Shown piece after piece: positions 28,676 through 38,859 of a DNA stretch of 64,000 nucleotides (positions within the stretch are counted from its first letter, which is position 1; each line of letters opens with the position of its first letter). The translations under genes and the position numbers were made by a program. This DNA is from Paenibacillus sp. SC116. GTDB taxonomy: Bacteria; Bacillota; Bacilli; Paenibacillales; Paenibacillaceae. The notes below the pieces were generated by a model. That model saw only the letters and a list, made by a program, of their open reading frames with translations. It did no database searches and was not told where the DNA came from. The stretch lies in the NCBI RefSeq assembly GCF_024733555.1, contig NZ_JANIOF010000001.1, forward strand, positions 1 through 64,000. Direction: 5' to 3'.

Positions 28676-29146
28676 ATGACCATGAAGCTTCGCTTAACGA
28701 ATGCTGATGATATTGAACAACTTGTAAGAATGCGATGGGACTTTACAAATGAATATAGTCACAAAAAGTTCGAAGAGGATGCATATGAGGAGTTTGCTTT
28801 GGAGTGCAGAGCATTTATGCAAGATGCCCTCGATTCTGATAAATGGTTTATTTGGGTTGCGGAGCAAGAAGGTCTTATTCTTTCGCATATTTATATTGAA
28901 TTAATCGATAAGGTACCTAGGCCGGGTAGAAAGACGAATCCTTTTATTTATATGACCAATGTGTACACGCTGCCTGAGCATAGAGGGAAGAGAATCGGAG
29001 CTCAATTATTGAAAAAGATTGAAGAGTGGGCACGTGCGAATCATTATGAATTTATTATCGTATGGCCAAGTGAATGGAGTGTAGAGTTTTATGAACGCAA
29101 TGGCTATAAACTGTGTAAGGAGCCAATGGAGTTGATGCTAGATTAA
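28676..29146 (+). CDS. GNAT-family N-acetyltransferase
   Basis: 156 residues from ATG 28676 (alternative ATG 28682); GAGTGGG is the only upstream purine-rich stretch. A complete GNAT domain: MTNVYTLPEHRGKRIGAQLL with the R-G-K-R-I-G acetyl-CoA loop, KIEEWARANHYEFIIVWPSE and VEFYERNGYK. This is the small stand-alone type common in Paenibacillus, substrate unknown. It is followed after 19 bases by the broken hydrolase gene, probably the same transcript. Confidence 0.78.
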   Translation: MTMKLRLTNADDIEQLVRMRWDFTNEYSHKKFEEDAYEEFALECRAFMQDALDSDKWFIWVAEQEGLILSHIYIELIDKVPRPGRKTNPFIYMTNVYTLPEHRGKRIGAQLLKKIEEWARANHYEFIIVWPSEWSVEFYERNGYKLCKEPMELMLD

Positions 29147-29165
29147 GTTCAAGGAGGAATTTGTT

Positions 29166-29875
29166 TTGAAACTGCTGTCCAAAACCGCGACTCATAATGG
29201 TCTAAACATTCATTTTCTTGATTCCATTATTGAAGCTGATCCTGAACTAACTCCCATCGTCGTATGCCCAGGCTTGTCTGAAACAGCCGAAGAATACATA
29301 GACTTGTTAGAATTTCTATTTCCGCGAAGAGGGATCGTACTATCGTTTAGAGGAAGAGGACAAAGCCAAACACCACAAATAGGGTATGACCTTGAACATC
29401 ATGTATCTGACATTGAATCTGTTGTGAAAGAATCAGGTGTTGCGTATTTTCATCTATTGCGTATTCTCGTGGCGTATCTTATGCGCTAGAATACGCAAAC
29501 CAAAACTCCAAGCAAATTGCATCTCTAATCATCGAAGATTATCCTTCCGAACATAAAGCGATGCCCTTGCAGTGGGCAAATGATTACATTGAAAATTATT
29601 TAATTCCATTTCAGAGAGATACTCATATTCGTGAAGAGGCGGTTCGAGGCATTCAAGGCGAATCGACTCAAAAGTCGATACATGTTAATTTCGATCGGCC
29701 GGTACTTGTGGCTAGAGGTTTATTGGAAGGTTCATTAATAACTGATGATGATCTTGAGAGGTATAAGAAACAATTTCCCCATTTACAACTCCATGAGTTC
29801 GCTAACAGTGGACACGACATTTGCAGAACAGAGAAATCAGCTTTCTATAAAGCTGTAAAAGATTTTTTAAGCTAG
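29166..29875 (+). pseudogene. Alpha/beta hydrolase, split by a one-base frameshift
   Basis: TTG start at 29166 behind AAGGAGG. The N-terminal part (PIVVCPGLSETAEEYIDLLE, then FRGRGQSQTPQIGYDLEHHV) is a normal hydrolase. At the nucleophile elbow the frame is lost (29455-29462) and stops at 29489. In another frame the sequence continues as YSRGVSYALEYANQNSKQIA and runs through HDICRTEKSAFYKAVKDFL, the catalytic-His region, to 29875. Adding one base restores a single hydrolase of about 235 residues. The two fragments should not be annotated as two genes. It may be a real null allele or a sequencing error. Confidence 0.8.
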
Positions 29876-30657
29876 ATTGGATATCGTAACAGCAAAAGGG
29901 AACGTTAATAAGCACTATGCATGGGTACAAAAATAACAGGAGATGAACGAACTGATACACGCTTGTGACGGTCTCACGATTATTACAAGCACAGGCGTCG
30001 GATCTCGGGTTGCGAGGCGAGACGGGGCAACTCTCGAGAAGCTTTTGTTGCACGTTGGTGCTTTTTCTAACGAACGCCATTGACGTTATTTATACGAAAT
30101 CACCCATAATTAAATTTTAACGGTTGTAGAAGAGCTTATTTTAGCAATTTTGGTGAGTTACATTGCTAAATCCGGCAAATAAGCACTCTGACATCCGTTA
30201 CATTTCAAAATAAGTAAATGTAAGTAGGTTAGCCTCTGTGACAACCGTTAAGTGCATTGCAATGTGCTGCGCAGGCAATTTCCTTGTTAACAACACTTTT
30301 GCCTTCTTATGTTTGAATGGCTATGGAATAGTTGAGTTGTGAAATCGTCTCTTCTTTAAGGACAAGAAGGCGGTTATTTGGTATGAGTGATTTTCAAAAA
30401 TGGCGAATCAGCAGTTGTGTTACTTATAAATGAATAAAACACAGCGGAGAAAGGAATAGTGGTTATTAGTTAGTGATTACCCCTTGATTATTGATTATTA
30501 ACCACTCAACATACACTCATCCCTTTAAATGATTGGGCTATTCCAAATTATACAATTGCAACCAACATCCATTTCCTGGTGTATACGGAAGTCATTGCTC
30601 CATGTATAATGATACACATAATTTTAGCGCTGGTCGATTAAAGGGGAACAAAGACAG
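29876..30657. other. 782-base region before glpP with repeats and no convincing gene
   Basis: Contains a 46-codon ATG frame at 29943-30083 with the AGGAG too close to the start, the palindromic element at 30118-30250, a second inverted repeat AGTGGTTA (30458-30465) / TAACCACT (30499-30506), and a TATAAT at 30605-30610 that may be the glpP -10 box. No RNA gene was recognised. Confidence 0.5.
30118..30250. repeat. 133-base palindromic intergenic element (MITE- or REP-like)
   Basis: Ends are the perfect 10-base inverted pair TAACGGTTGT (30118-30127) and ACAACCGTTA (30241-30250). Inside, the first 33 bases pair imperfectly with 30161-30200 around a shared TTAGCAAT/ATTGCTAA core, and TTACATTT (30198-30205) pairs with AAATGTAA (30216-30223). 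The motif CTCTG-ACA-CCGTTA occurs twice as a direct repeat. The RNA would fold into adjacent hairpins. Confidence 0.6.
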
Positions 30658-31215
30658 ATGGTATTTTATAAACAACGAGTATTGCCTGCTTCCAGACAAA
30701 TGAAAGACTTAGAAAAAGCGATTGCGTCTCCATATGAGTATCTTATCCTGTTGGATATTCACGTTGCTCAGTTAAAGCATGCCGTTGATATGGTGCACAA
30801 AGCGGACAAGAAGCTGCTGCTGCACTTGGATTTAATTCAAGGTTTGCAAAGCGATGCTTATGCCACGGAATATTTGTGCCAAGAGTACCGTCCGTATGGC
30901 ATATTGTCTACGAAAGGGAATGTCATTCAGCGTGCGAAGCAAAAAGGGGTTGTCGCTGTTCAGCGCATGTTTCTGATTGATAATAGTGCGTTGGAGAAGA
31001 GTTATAAGCTGCTTGAAAAGACACAGCCTGATGTCATTGAAGTGCTCCCAGGAGGAATGCCGGATGTCATTCGCAAAGTCAAAGAAAATACACAATTGCC
31101 GATTGTTGCTGGCGGATTTATATCTACGAGAGAAGATGTGGAGCGTGCACTAGGTGCCGGAGCGGAAGCTGTAACAACATCGAACAAGCAATTGTGGACA
31201 TACTATGAAAAATAG
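30658..31215 (+). CDS. glpP: Glycerol-3-phosphate-responsive antiterminator GlpP
   Basis: 185 residues, the normal size. GlpP TIM-barrel pattern: LILLDIHVAQLKHAVDMVHK, LLLHLDLIQGL, YGILSTKGNVIQRAKQKGVV, VQRMFLIDNSALEKS, VIEVLPGGMPDVI and PIVAGGFISTREDVERALGA. With glycerol-3-phosphate bound it acts on the leader mRNAs of glpFK and glpD to let transcription pass their terminators. Both leaders with terminators follow directly here (31272-31350 and 33808-33863), so the whole regulon is contiguous. AAAGGGG lies upstream of ATG. Confidence 0.93.
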   Translation: MVFYKQRVLPASRQMKDLEKAIASPYEYLILLDIHVAQLKHAVDMVHKADKKLLLHLDLIQGLQSDAYATEYLCQEYRPYGILSTKGNVIQRAKQKGVVAVQRMFLIDNSALEKSYKLLEKTQPDVIEVLPGGMPDVIRKVKENTQLPIVAGGFISTREDVERALGAGAEAVTTSNKQLWTYYEK

Positions 31216-31218
31216 TGA

Positions 31219-31247
31219 TTGACAACGCTTACAAATATGAATAAACT
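31219..31247 (+). promoter_or_regulatory. glpFK promoter with overlapping cre-like site
   Basis: TTGACA (31219-31224), 17-base spacer, TAAACT (31242-31247). TGACAACGCTTACA at 31220-31233 matches the Bacillus CcpA cre consensus TGWAANCGNTNWCA at all but one position and covers the -35 box, so binding would block RNA polymerase. This is the layout expected for glucose repression of glycerol use. Confidence 0.65.
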
Positions 31248-31271
31248 ATGAATTAAGTTAATACTTGTTAC

Positions 31272-31350
31272 GGAGACTTGGAGATCTACTTTCAGAACAC
31301 ATTTATCCTCTCAAGGGATAAGATGTGTACTCGATCGTGGGTCTCTTTTT
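31272..31350 (+). terminator. GlpP-controlled leader terminator of glpFK
   Basis: Nested hairpin: outer GGAGAC (31272) with GTCTC (31341-31345), GATC with GATC, inner ACACATTTATCC with GGATAAGATGTGT, then five T, all 5' of the glpF ribosome site. It is an attenuator in the place where GlpP acts in Bacillus. Confidence 0.8.
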
Positions 31351-31409
31351 GCATTCTCCTTAACAGAATATATTGTAACAACAGTGAGGATTTTACAGGA
31401 GGGCTAATT

Positions 31410-32207
31410 ATGTCAGCATTTTGGGCAGAAGTAATTGGAACGATGATTTTAATCGCGCTTGGCGGCGGCGTCTGCGCGGGTGTATCGCTTAAAAAATCTT
31501 TTGCTGCCAATTCAGGTTGGATCGTTATTACGTTAGGTTGGGGTTTGGCTGTAGCAGTAGCTGCCTATTCCGTCGGTTCGTTTAGCGGAGCGCACTTGAA
31601 TCCAGCTCTTACAGTCGGACTAGCCTTCACGGGAAGCTTCCCGTGGGCGGATGTACCATCTTATATTGTCGCACAATTGATAGGTGCTATATTGGGAGCT
31701 GTACTTGTATACTTACATTACTTGCCGCACTGGAAAGTAACCGAAGATCCAGCTACCAAATTAGGTGTTTTCGCAACAGGTCCTGCTATTAATCATCCGT
31801 TCTCAAACGTGATTAGTGAAATGATTGGTACCTTTATTCTCGTCCTTGGCATATTGGCAATTGGTGCAAACAAATTTGCAGATGGATTGAATCCGTTTAT
31901 CGTCGGCTTTTTAATCGTTAGTATCGGCTTGTCGCTTGGTGGTACAACCGGTTATGCAATCAACCCGGCACGTGACTTGGGTCCAAGGATTGCACACTTC
32001 TTGCTTCCGATCCCAGGTAAGGGTGGTTCGAATTGGAAGTATGCATGGGTTCCTGTAGTAGGACCATTGCTAGGTGGTTCTCTTGGCGGGTTATTTTATA
32101 AAAATGTGTTTCTAGGTGAGCCTGATTCCATGTTGTGGTTGGTGTTAGGAATAGCGGTTGTTGTTCTAATTGGAGCACAGCTCCTTTCAAAACGAACAGC
32201 AAACTAA
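31410..32207 (+). CDS. glpF: Glycerol uptake facilitator GlpF
   Basis: 265 residues from ATG 31410, behind CAGGAGG; the longer frame from 31278 runs through the leader terminator and is not the start. Aquaglyceroporin with six membrane helices and both NPA half-helices (FSGAHLNPALTVGLAF and TGYAINPARDLGPRI; the D after NPAR is the glycerol-channel signature). It lets glycerol diffuse through the cytoplasmic membrane; GlpK then traps it as glycerol-3-phosphate. Operon with glpK, 51 bases apart. Confidence 0.94.
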   Translation: MSAFWAEVIGTMILIALGGGVCAGVSLKKSFAANSGWIVITLGWGLAVAVAAYSVGSFSGAHLNPALTVGLAFTGSFPWADVPSYIVAQLIGAILGAVLVYLHYLPHWKVTEDPATKLGVFATGPAINHPFSNVISEMIGTFILVLGILAIGANKFADGLNPFIVGFLIVSIGLSLGGTTGYAINPARDLGPRIAHFLLPIPGKGGSNWKYAWVPVVGPLLGGSLGGLFYKNVFLGEPDSMLWLVLGIAVVVLIGAQLLSKRTAN

Positions 32208-32228
32208 GTGCATAGCAAAACTTATTGA

Positions 32229-33749
<1,521 letters not shown>

Positions 33750-33807
33750 ATTAATTATTATGTTATTATAATTACAAGTTAATATTTGATTCGGTTGGAG
33801 AATAGAG

Positions 33808-33863
33808 AAGCCGCAATTGCACTGTCGTCTTGTGTATAGACTATAGTGTTATTGCGGCTTTTG
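33808..33863 (+). terminator. Leader terminator before glpD
   Basis: AAGCCGCAAT (33808-33817) pairs with ATTGCGGCTT (33851-33860), then T-rich. It stands between glpK and glpD. It would end the glpFK transcript and could also be the GlpP attenuator of glpD. Confidence 0.8.
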
Positions 33864-33899
33864 TTATTTCGGTCACCGATTGCTCAGGAGGTCATACAG

Positions 33900-35567
33900 A
33901 TGAAGATGGAGTTTAACGCGGCAGGGCGTCACGATATATTACAAGCTATGAAAGAGCAGCCTCTCGATGTGATCGTAATCGGCGGTGGTATTACAGGAGC
34001 TGGCATTGCACTAGATGCATCGACACGGGGTCTTAACACAGCATTATTTGAAATGCAGGACTTTGCAGCAGGCACATCAAGTCGCTCGACGAAACTTGTA
34101 CACGGCGGGCTGCGCTACTTGAAGCAATTTGATGTAAAAACAGTAGCTGAAGTCGGAAAAGAGCGTGCCATCGTATATGAAAATGGTCCGCATGTTACGA
34201 CACCAGAGTGGATGCTGCTTCCGTTTCACAGCGGTGGGACGTTTGGCAAGTTCAGTACGTCGATCGGCTTGCGCGTCTATGACTTTTTGGCAGGTGTAAA
34301 ACGTAGTGAACGTCGGCGTATGTTTACGGATAAAGAGACGATTGAGCGTGAACCCCTGCTGAAGCGAGAAGGCTTAAAAGGCGGCGGTTATTATGTTGAA
34401 TATCGGACAGATGATGCGCGTTTGACGATTGAAGTCATGAAGGAAGCGGTAAGCAAAGGTGCAAAAGCACTGAACTATATGAAAGTAGAGTCGTTTTTGT
34501 ACAAAGAAGGCAAAGTTTCAGGTGTTCTTGTGCGTGATCAGTTGGATGGTCAGCCATACGAGTTGTATGCAAATAAAATTATTAATGCAGCTGGGCCATG
34601 GGTGGATGTCCTTCGAGAACAAGATGGATCGCGTACAGGCAAGCGTCTTCAAATGTCTAAAGGTGTTCACCTTGTCATCGATCAGTCGAAGTTTCCGCTG
34701 AAGCAAGCGATATATTTTGATACACCCGATAAACGCATGGTATTTGCGATTCCGCGTGACGGAAAGACATACGTGGGCACGACAGATACATTTTATAAAG
34801 CTAATCCGGTTCATCCAGTAATGACAGCAGAAGATCGTAAGTACATTATGGATGCGATTCATTACATGTTCCCTACGGTTAAACTTACTGTGGAAGATAT
34901 TGAATCGAGTTGGGCGGGGGTTAGACCGCTGATTTATGAAGAAGGAAAAAATGCGTCTGAAATTTCTCGCAGAGATGAAATATGGCAGTCTCCTTCTGGC
35001 CTAATTACGATTGCTGGTGGAAAATTGACAGGTTATCGAAAGATGGCGGAGACGATTGTTAATTTGGTGACTAAGCTCATTCATGAGCAAGATGGACGTT
35101 CGTTTGCGGCAGCAACAACGAAACAAATGCCGATCTCAGGCGGCGATGTTGGCGGCTCTGCTTCGTTTCCTGCATTTGTAAGCAAGAAGACAGCTGAAGG
35201 TGTAAAGCAAGGTTTGGACGAAAAGTTGGCCAAGCGTTGGGCTCAATTTTACGGTTCCAATGTAGAGCTTGTATTTGAGTTGGCACGTGCCTGTGCGGTT
35301 GATTTGAAGCAATTGGATCTTCCGATTGATGTACTCGTACCGCTCGTATATGCAATGCAGCATGAGATGACGGTGAAGCCGGATGATTTCTTTGTTCGCC
35401 GTACAGGTGCGGTGTTCTTTAATATTGCATGGGTGAGACGTTGGAAACAGCCAGTAATCGACTATATGGCTGCAGCGCAAGGTTGGACTGAGGAGCAGAA
35501 AGTACGTTACACAGAAGAGCTAGAGCAAAGTTTAGAACGCGCAGTAACTCCACAGATCGAAGCGTAA
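33900..35567 (+). CDS. glpD: Aerobic glycerol-3-phosphate dehydrogenase
   Basis: 555 residues from ATG 33900, behind AGGAGGT; the upstream frame crosses the terminator. FAD dinucleotide fold [20 protein letters not shown], the FAD signature [17 protein letters not shown], middle [14 protein letters not shown], and the C-terminal domain to residue 555. It is a peripheral membrane flavoprotein oxidising glycerol-3-phosphate to dihydroxyacetone phosphate and reducing menaquinone. Last gene of the glp block, followed by a terminator. Confidence 0.95.
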   Translation: MKMEFNAAGRHDILQAMKEQPLDVIVIGGGITGAGIALDASTRGLNTALFEMQDFAAGTSSRSTKLVHGGLRYLKQFDVKTVAEVGKERAIVYENGPHVTTPEWMLLPFHSGGTFGKFSTSIGLRVYDFLAGVKRSERRRMFTDKETIEREPLLKREGLKGGGYYVEYRTDDARLTIEVMKEAVSKGAKALNYMKVESFLYKEGKVSGVLVRDQLDGQPYELYANKIINAAGPWVDVLREQDGSRTGKRLQMSKGVHLVIDQSKFPLKQAIYFDTPDKRMVFAIPRDGKTYVGTTDTFYKANPVHPVMTAEDRKYIMDAIHYMFPTVKLTVEDIESSWAGVRPLIYEEGKNASEISRRDEIWQSPSGLITIAGGKLTGYRKMAETIVNLVTKLIHEQDGRSFAAATTKQMPISGGDVGGSASFPAFVSKKTAEGVKQGLDEKLAKRWAQFYGSNVELVFELARACAVDLKQLDLPIDVLVPLVYAMQHEMTVKPDDFFVRRTGAVFFNIAWVRRWKQPVIDYMAAAQGWTEEQKVRYTEELEQSLERAVTPQIEA

Positions 35568-35605
35568 TTGCTGTAAAATGCAGTATTCATACAGGTAAAT
35601 TGTAC

Positions 35606-35644
35606 AACGCCAAGTTCTCATTTTGCGAGCTTGGCGTTTTATTT
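35606..35644 (+). terminator. Terminator after glpD
   Basis: AACGCCAAG (35606-35614) pairs with CTTGGCGTT (35630-35638), then TTTA. The remaining 240 bases up to the MerR gene show no supported feature. Confidence 0.9.
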
Positions 35645-35884
35645 TGGATGCAGATATTATATAACTGCAATAGTCTTTTTTAAGTTAAAGTCTAGACATA
35701 ACAAGCAACTTTCCTTTATTTTAAAAAGATGCATTCTCTTAATCCTCCAAGTTATACTCTACAAAATACTGGTTTTTCTAAGAAGTACTCCACGACATTA
35801 GAATCCGTAATCATATGCTCTATGATTATTACTGTTCCTGCATACTCTTTCATTATCGTCTACATACAAGGAGGTCCTTAAAGC

Positions 35885-36250
35885 GTGAGAATAAGTGAAT
35901 TATCGCAATTGACCAAGGTTAGTGCTCGATCGATTCGGCATTATGAAGAAAAAGGCCTGCTACAGGCGGAGAGAACGGAAAATGATTATCGTAAGTTTCA
36001 TGAATCGGCTATCGAGCGTGTCAAAGCGATTCAGTTGTATTTGAAGCTCGGGTTAACGGCGGATGAAATCGGCAGTCTGTTCAGGAGTGAGATCGCATCT
36101 CCTGATGACTATGAGTTCTGTGAGGAAATGTTGAACATATATGAACAAAAGCTAAGTCATGTAAACGATCAAATGATAGCCCTCCACGACTTGAAAAAAA
36201 TGCTAGAGAGGCAAATTTCACGGACGAAAGCGAAGAAGATTTATAGCTAA
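35885..36250 (+). CDS. MerR-family transcriptional regulator
   Basis: 121 residues from GTG 35885, behind AAGGAGG. N-terminal winged helix MRISELSQLTKVSARSIRHY followed by EEKGLLQAERTENDYRKF, typical MerR; then a helical dimerisation coiled coil (residues about 75-112). No cysteine cluster of a metal sensor; the single Cys in DDYEFCEEM resembles the aldehyde- or redox-responsive AdhR/NmlR type. Convergent with the SDR gene, whose promoter has a 20-base spacer with a dyad, the arrangement MerR proteins act on. Likely the SDR activator. Confidence 0.85.
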   Translation: MRISELSQLTKVSARSIRHYEEKGLLQAERTENDYRKFHESAIERVKAIQLYLKLGLTADEIGSLFRSEIASPDDYEFCEEMLNIYEQKLSHVNDQMIALHDLKKMLERQISRTKAKKIYS

Positions 36251-36263
36251 TCGAGTAAATTGG

Positions 36264-36307
36264 AAATGCCCCAGGGCATAGAACACGTCTATGCTCTGGG
36301 GCATTTA
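36264..36307. terminator. Bidirectional terminator between MerR gene and SDR gene
   Basis: AAATGCCCCAGGGCATAGA pairs almost perfectly with TCTATGCTCTGGGGCATTT around a five-base loop. It serves both convergent genes. Confidence 0.9.
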
Positions 36308-36326
36308 TTTCATTCCTTAATTGCGT

Positions 36327-37088
36327 TTAGATTGCACTCAAATTTTGGCCGAGTCCTCCGTCTACGGTAAGCCTTGCACCGGTTGTGAAGGTGGCATCGA
36401 AGGCAAAGAATAATACTGCCTTTGCAACTTCTTCCGCCGAGCCATGACGCTTCATCGGTGTAATCTGATTGCCAAGCTCTTCGAAGGAGGTACGCTCTGC
36501 ATCGGTTAAACCTTCAACACCCTTCGATGGGGTTTTGATAAAGCCAGGACTTACAACATTGACGCGAATGTTTCTCGGCAGCAGCTCTACTGCAAAGCCA
36601 GCTGCCAATGAGCGAAGTGCAGCTTTGGATGCGCTGTATACGCTCATGCCGGTATAGCCGCCTTTATCAGCTACGGAAGAAGTAAACACGATTGAGCCAC
36701 CATCTACAATTAGCGGCGCCAAGCGCTGAACGGTGAAAAAGGCTCCCTTCGTGTTAACGGCGAATGTTCGATCGTAAGAGCTTTCAGTTACTTCGTGGAA
36801 CGGTTCAAGCACCGACATTCCTGCGTTTACATGAAGTAGATCAATTTTTCCAAAATGCTGCTCCACATAAGCCCCTAATGCTTGAATGTCCTCCAAACTC
36901 GAAACATCGGACAATATCACATGTGCTCGTTCATTGCCTAATTCTCGTCGTGCCTCTTCAATGTTCTTCGGATTACGTCCAGTTACGATCACTTCCGCTC
37001 CTTCAGCCAGCAGCGCTTTCGCAGTGGCAAGACCCATTCCATGTGTTCCACCTGTAATAACAGCTTTCTTCCCTTGATAATTACTCAA
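36327..37088 (-). CDS. SDR-family NAD(P)-dependent oxidoreductase
   Basis: 253 residues, minus strand, TTG start at 37088 behind GAGGAGG. Classical short-chain dehydrogenase: [20 protein letters not shown] cofactor loop, [15 protein letters not shown] (NAG), catalytic Ser in [10 protein letters not shown], Tyr-x-x-x-Lys in [11 protein letters not shown], and a C-terminal [10 protein letters not shown]. It reduces or oxidises an unknown carbonyl or alcohol. Probably controlled by the neighbouring MerR regulator. Confidence 0.88.
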   Translation of the reverse strand: MSNYQGKKAVITGGTHGMGLATAKALLAEGAEVIVTGRNPKNIEEARRELGNERAHVILSDVSSLEDIQALGAYVEQHFGKIDLLHVNAGMSVLEPFHEVTESSYDRTFAVNTKGAFFTVQRLAPLIVDGGSIVFTSSVADKGGYTGMSVYSASKAALRSLAAGFAVELLPRNIRVNVVSPGFIKTPSKGVEGLTDAERTSFEELGNQITPMKRHGSAEEVAKAVLFFAFDATFTTGARLTVDGGLGQNLSAI

Positions 37089-37130
37089 TTGACTTCCTCC
37101 TCGAATGGTTTGATTTAGCTTTCTGACCTT

Positions 37131-37162
37131 AGTCTAAAGCTTTACACTAGTGTCAAAGTCAA
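37131..37162 (-). promoter_or_regulatory. SDR promoter with 20-base spacer and MerR-type dyad
   Basis: On the minus strand TTGACT (37162-37157), 20-base spacer, TAGACT (37136-37131). The spacer contains CTTTGACACTAGTGTAAAG (37158-37140), a near-perfect dyad centred on CTAG. An over-long spacer with a central dyad is the mark of MerR-activated promoters. Confidence 0.7.
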
Positions 37163-37348
37163 GGGCTTTTTCGGAGAAAATATAAATCGTGATAAGGGTG
37201 GAACACCAATGGAGTATTTCTAGATTGAAATCGAGTTGAAGTTATAGGTTAGCTGATTCATAATAAGACTTCTGAGTTATATTTGCACCGTAATTAGACG
37301 GATCAACATATTGAAAAGAGCTAGACGTAAGTAGAAAGAGGTATCTAT

Positions 37349-38053
37349 ATGAGTGAAGCATCAAAGGGTGTCGCAGAAATTAGGGAAATGATTCATGCCG
37401 CTATAATGGAAGAGAGAGTAGTGTATGACTTAGAGCTTCAAGGTGTAGATCTTTCTTTTTCGGACATTTGCGATCTAAAAGCCGATCGTATCGTAGCAAA
37501 AGGTGCTAATCTGCAAGGAGCTTCTCTTATGAGAGTATCTCTACGAGGTTGTGAATGGGATAAAGTGAATGCAGAAGGTACTAATTTTTATGAGGCTGAC
37601 ATTGCTGATAGCTCTTTTTATAAGGCTAACTTTCGCCAAGCTAAAATGAAATTTGCCGAAATTAAAATAAGTTCATGTGTAGAGGCATGTTTTGATGAGG
37701 TGGACTTTTCCTATGGAAATCTATCTGGAACAATATTGACGGCAGCAACATTTCGCAAAGCCAGTTTAAAAGAAATAGAAGCGGATGAAGCTGTGTTTAA
37801 TGAAGCTGATTTATCAGGAGCTATTATAATAGAAGGAAACTTTATGAACACGGACTTTATAGGTGCGAACTTAACCGGTGTAGATGCACGAAATGGTAAT
37901 TTTAACGGTGCCAACTTAAGTAATGCTATATTGTGTGATGGCAATTTCGCGGGCGTGGACTTTTCCTATGCAGTACTGGATGGCGTACAGTGGAAAGGTG
38001 CAAACATTGAAGGTGCCAAGTTCGATGCCAATGTCGAAGAGAATATTTTTTAA
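37349..38053 (+). CDS. Pentapeptide-repeat protein
   Basis: 234 residues. From about residue 25 on, repeats of A(D/N)LxX type follow each other (GANLQGASLMRVSLRG, GTNFYEADIADSSFYKANFR, NEADLSGAIIIEGNF, GANLTGVDARNGNFNGANLS), giving a right-handed quadrilateral beta helix. Relatives include gyrase-protecting Qnr/MfpA proteins, but most have unknown roles, and no evidence here favours DNA mimicry. ATG 37349 follows AAGAGG. The HD-domain gene follows 40 bases later. Confidence 0.8.
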   Translation: MSEASKGVAEIREMIHAAIMEERVVYDLELQGVDLSFSDICDLKADRIVAKGANLQGASLMRVSLRGCEWDKVNAEGTNFYEADIADSSFYKANFRQAKMKFAEIKISSCVEACFDEVDFSYGNLSGTILTAATFRKASLKEIEADEAVFNEADLSGAIIIEGNFMNTDFIGANLTGVDARNGNFNGANLSNAILCDGNFAGVDFSYAVLDGVQWKGANIEGAKFDANVEENIF

Positions 38054-38093
38054 ACAACTGTAAAATTTGTCTATACAGAGGAGCATAACCGAG

Positions 38094-38714
38094 ATGGAGC
38101 AGCTAAGAAATGTACTCGAATTGATAAAACTTGGCGAAAAATTAAAAATGGAACTGCGTCATGGTTGGCTATCAAACGGACGTAGAGAAAGTGTCGCGGA
38201 GCACACATGGCGGCTTGCCTTAATGGCAATGACGATTGAACCGTATTTGCCTATTAAGGTTAACAGTGAGAAGCTGCTAAAAATGATCATTATCCATGAC
38301 TTGGTGGAAGCATACGCAAAGGATATTCCTGCATTCGATACGATGAATAATAGTGAAGCGAAAGCTTTGAAATATAAAAATGAGATAGCAGCTATCGAGC
38401 AGATTCGAAATATACTTGGTGATGAACATGGTCAGAAGCTCTATGACTATTGGTTTGAATTCGAACGCAAAGAAACCTATGAAGCAAAAGTGGCTAACGC
38501 GTTGGATAAGCTAGAGGCGCAAATCCAGCATAATGAAGCAGATATCGAAACATGGCTGCCGATTGAGTATGAAATGACCTTTATGCTCGGTATACATACG
38601 GATTTCGATCCAGTGCTTACAGAGTTGAAAAATCTGATCGAGCAAGAAGGGGAGCAGAAGCTTATAGCCGCTGGTATCAATGTAGAAGCATTGAAGCAGC
38701 AAAGAGTACAATAA
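38094..38714 (+). CDS. HD-domain hydrolase (YfbR/HDDC2-like), second copy
   Basis: 206 residues from ATG 38094, behind GAGGAG; the frame extends to 38067 without a site. HD ligands: GRRESVAEHTWRLALMAM, IIIHDLVEAYAKDIPAFDT, and a distal Asp in ALDKLEAQIQHNE. Same group as 27926-28588 but clearly diverged. Likely a 5'-nucleotidase on deoxynucleoside monophosphates. It may share a transcript with the pentapeptide-repeat gene. Confidence 0.78.
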   Translation: MEQLRNVLELIKLGEKLKMELRHGWLSNGRRESVAEHTWRLALMAMTIEPYLPIKVNSEKLLKMIIIHDLVEAYAKDIPAFDTMNNSEAKALKYKNEIAAIEQIRNILGDEHGQKLYDYWFEFERKETYEAKVANALDKLEAQIQHNEADIETWLPIEYEMTFMLGIHTDFDPVLTELKNLIEQEGEQKLIAAGINVEALKQQRVQ

Positions 38715-38859
38715 CATAAAAAATCACGGCTTTTTTAAAGAATCTTTATGAAATTGCTGCAAGCAGCCAATGATAACCCAAATAATCCTAACTTTATTCG
38801 ACAGCATTTGCTATAATATTAGATGGCATTTGTTTACATATACATAAAGGGGAATGAAT

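Noticed and set aside
29943-30083. 46-codon plus-strand frame before the palindromic element
   Set aside because: AGGAG lies directly against the ATG, the product resembles nothing known to me, and neighbouring DNA is non-coding.
31278-31409. N-terminal extension of GlpF to 31278
   Set aside because: It would translate across the leader terminator; ATG 31410 has the ribosome site and the normal GlpF N-terminus.
35752-35853. 33-codon minus-strand frame upstream of the MerR gene
   Set aside because: No ribosome site, very short, no recognisable family.
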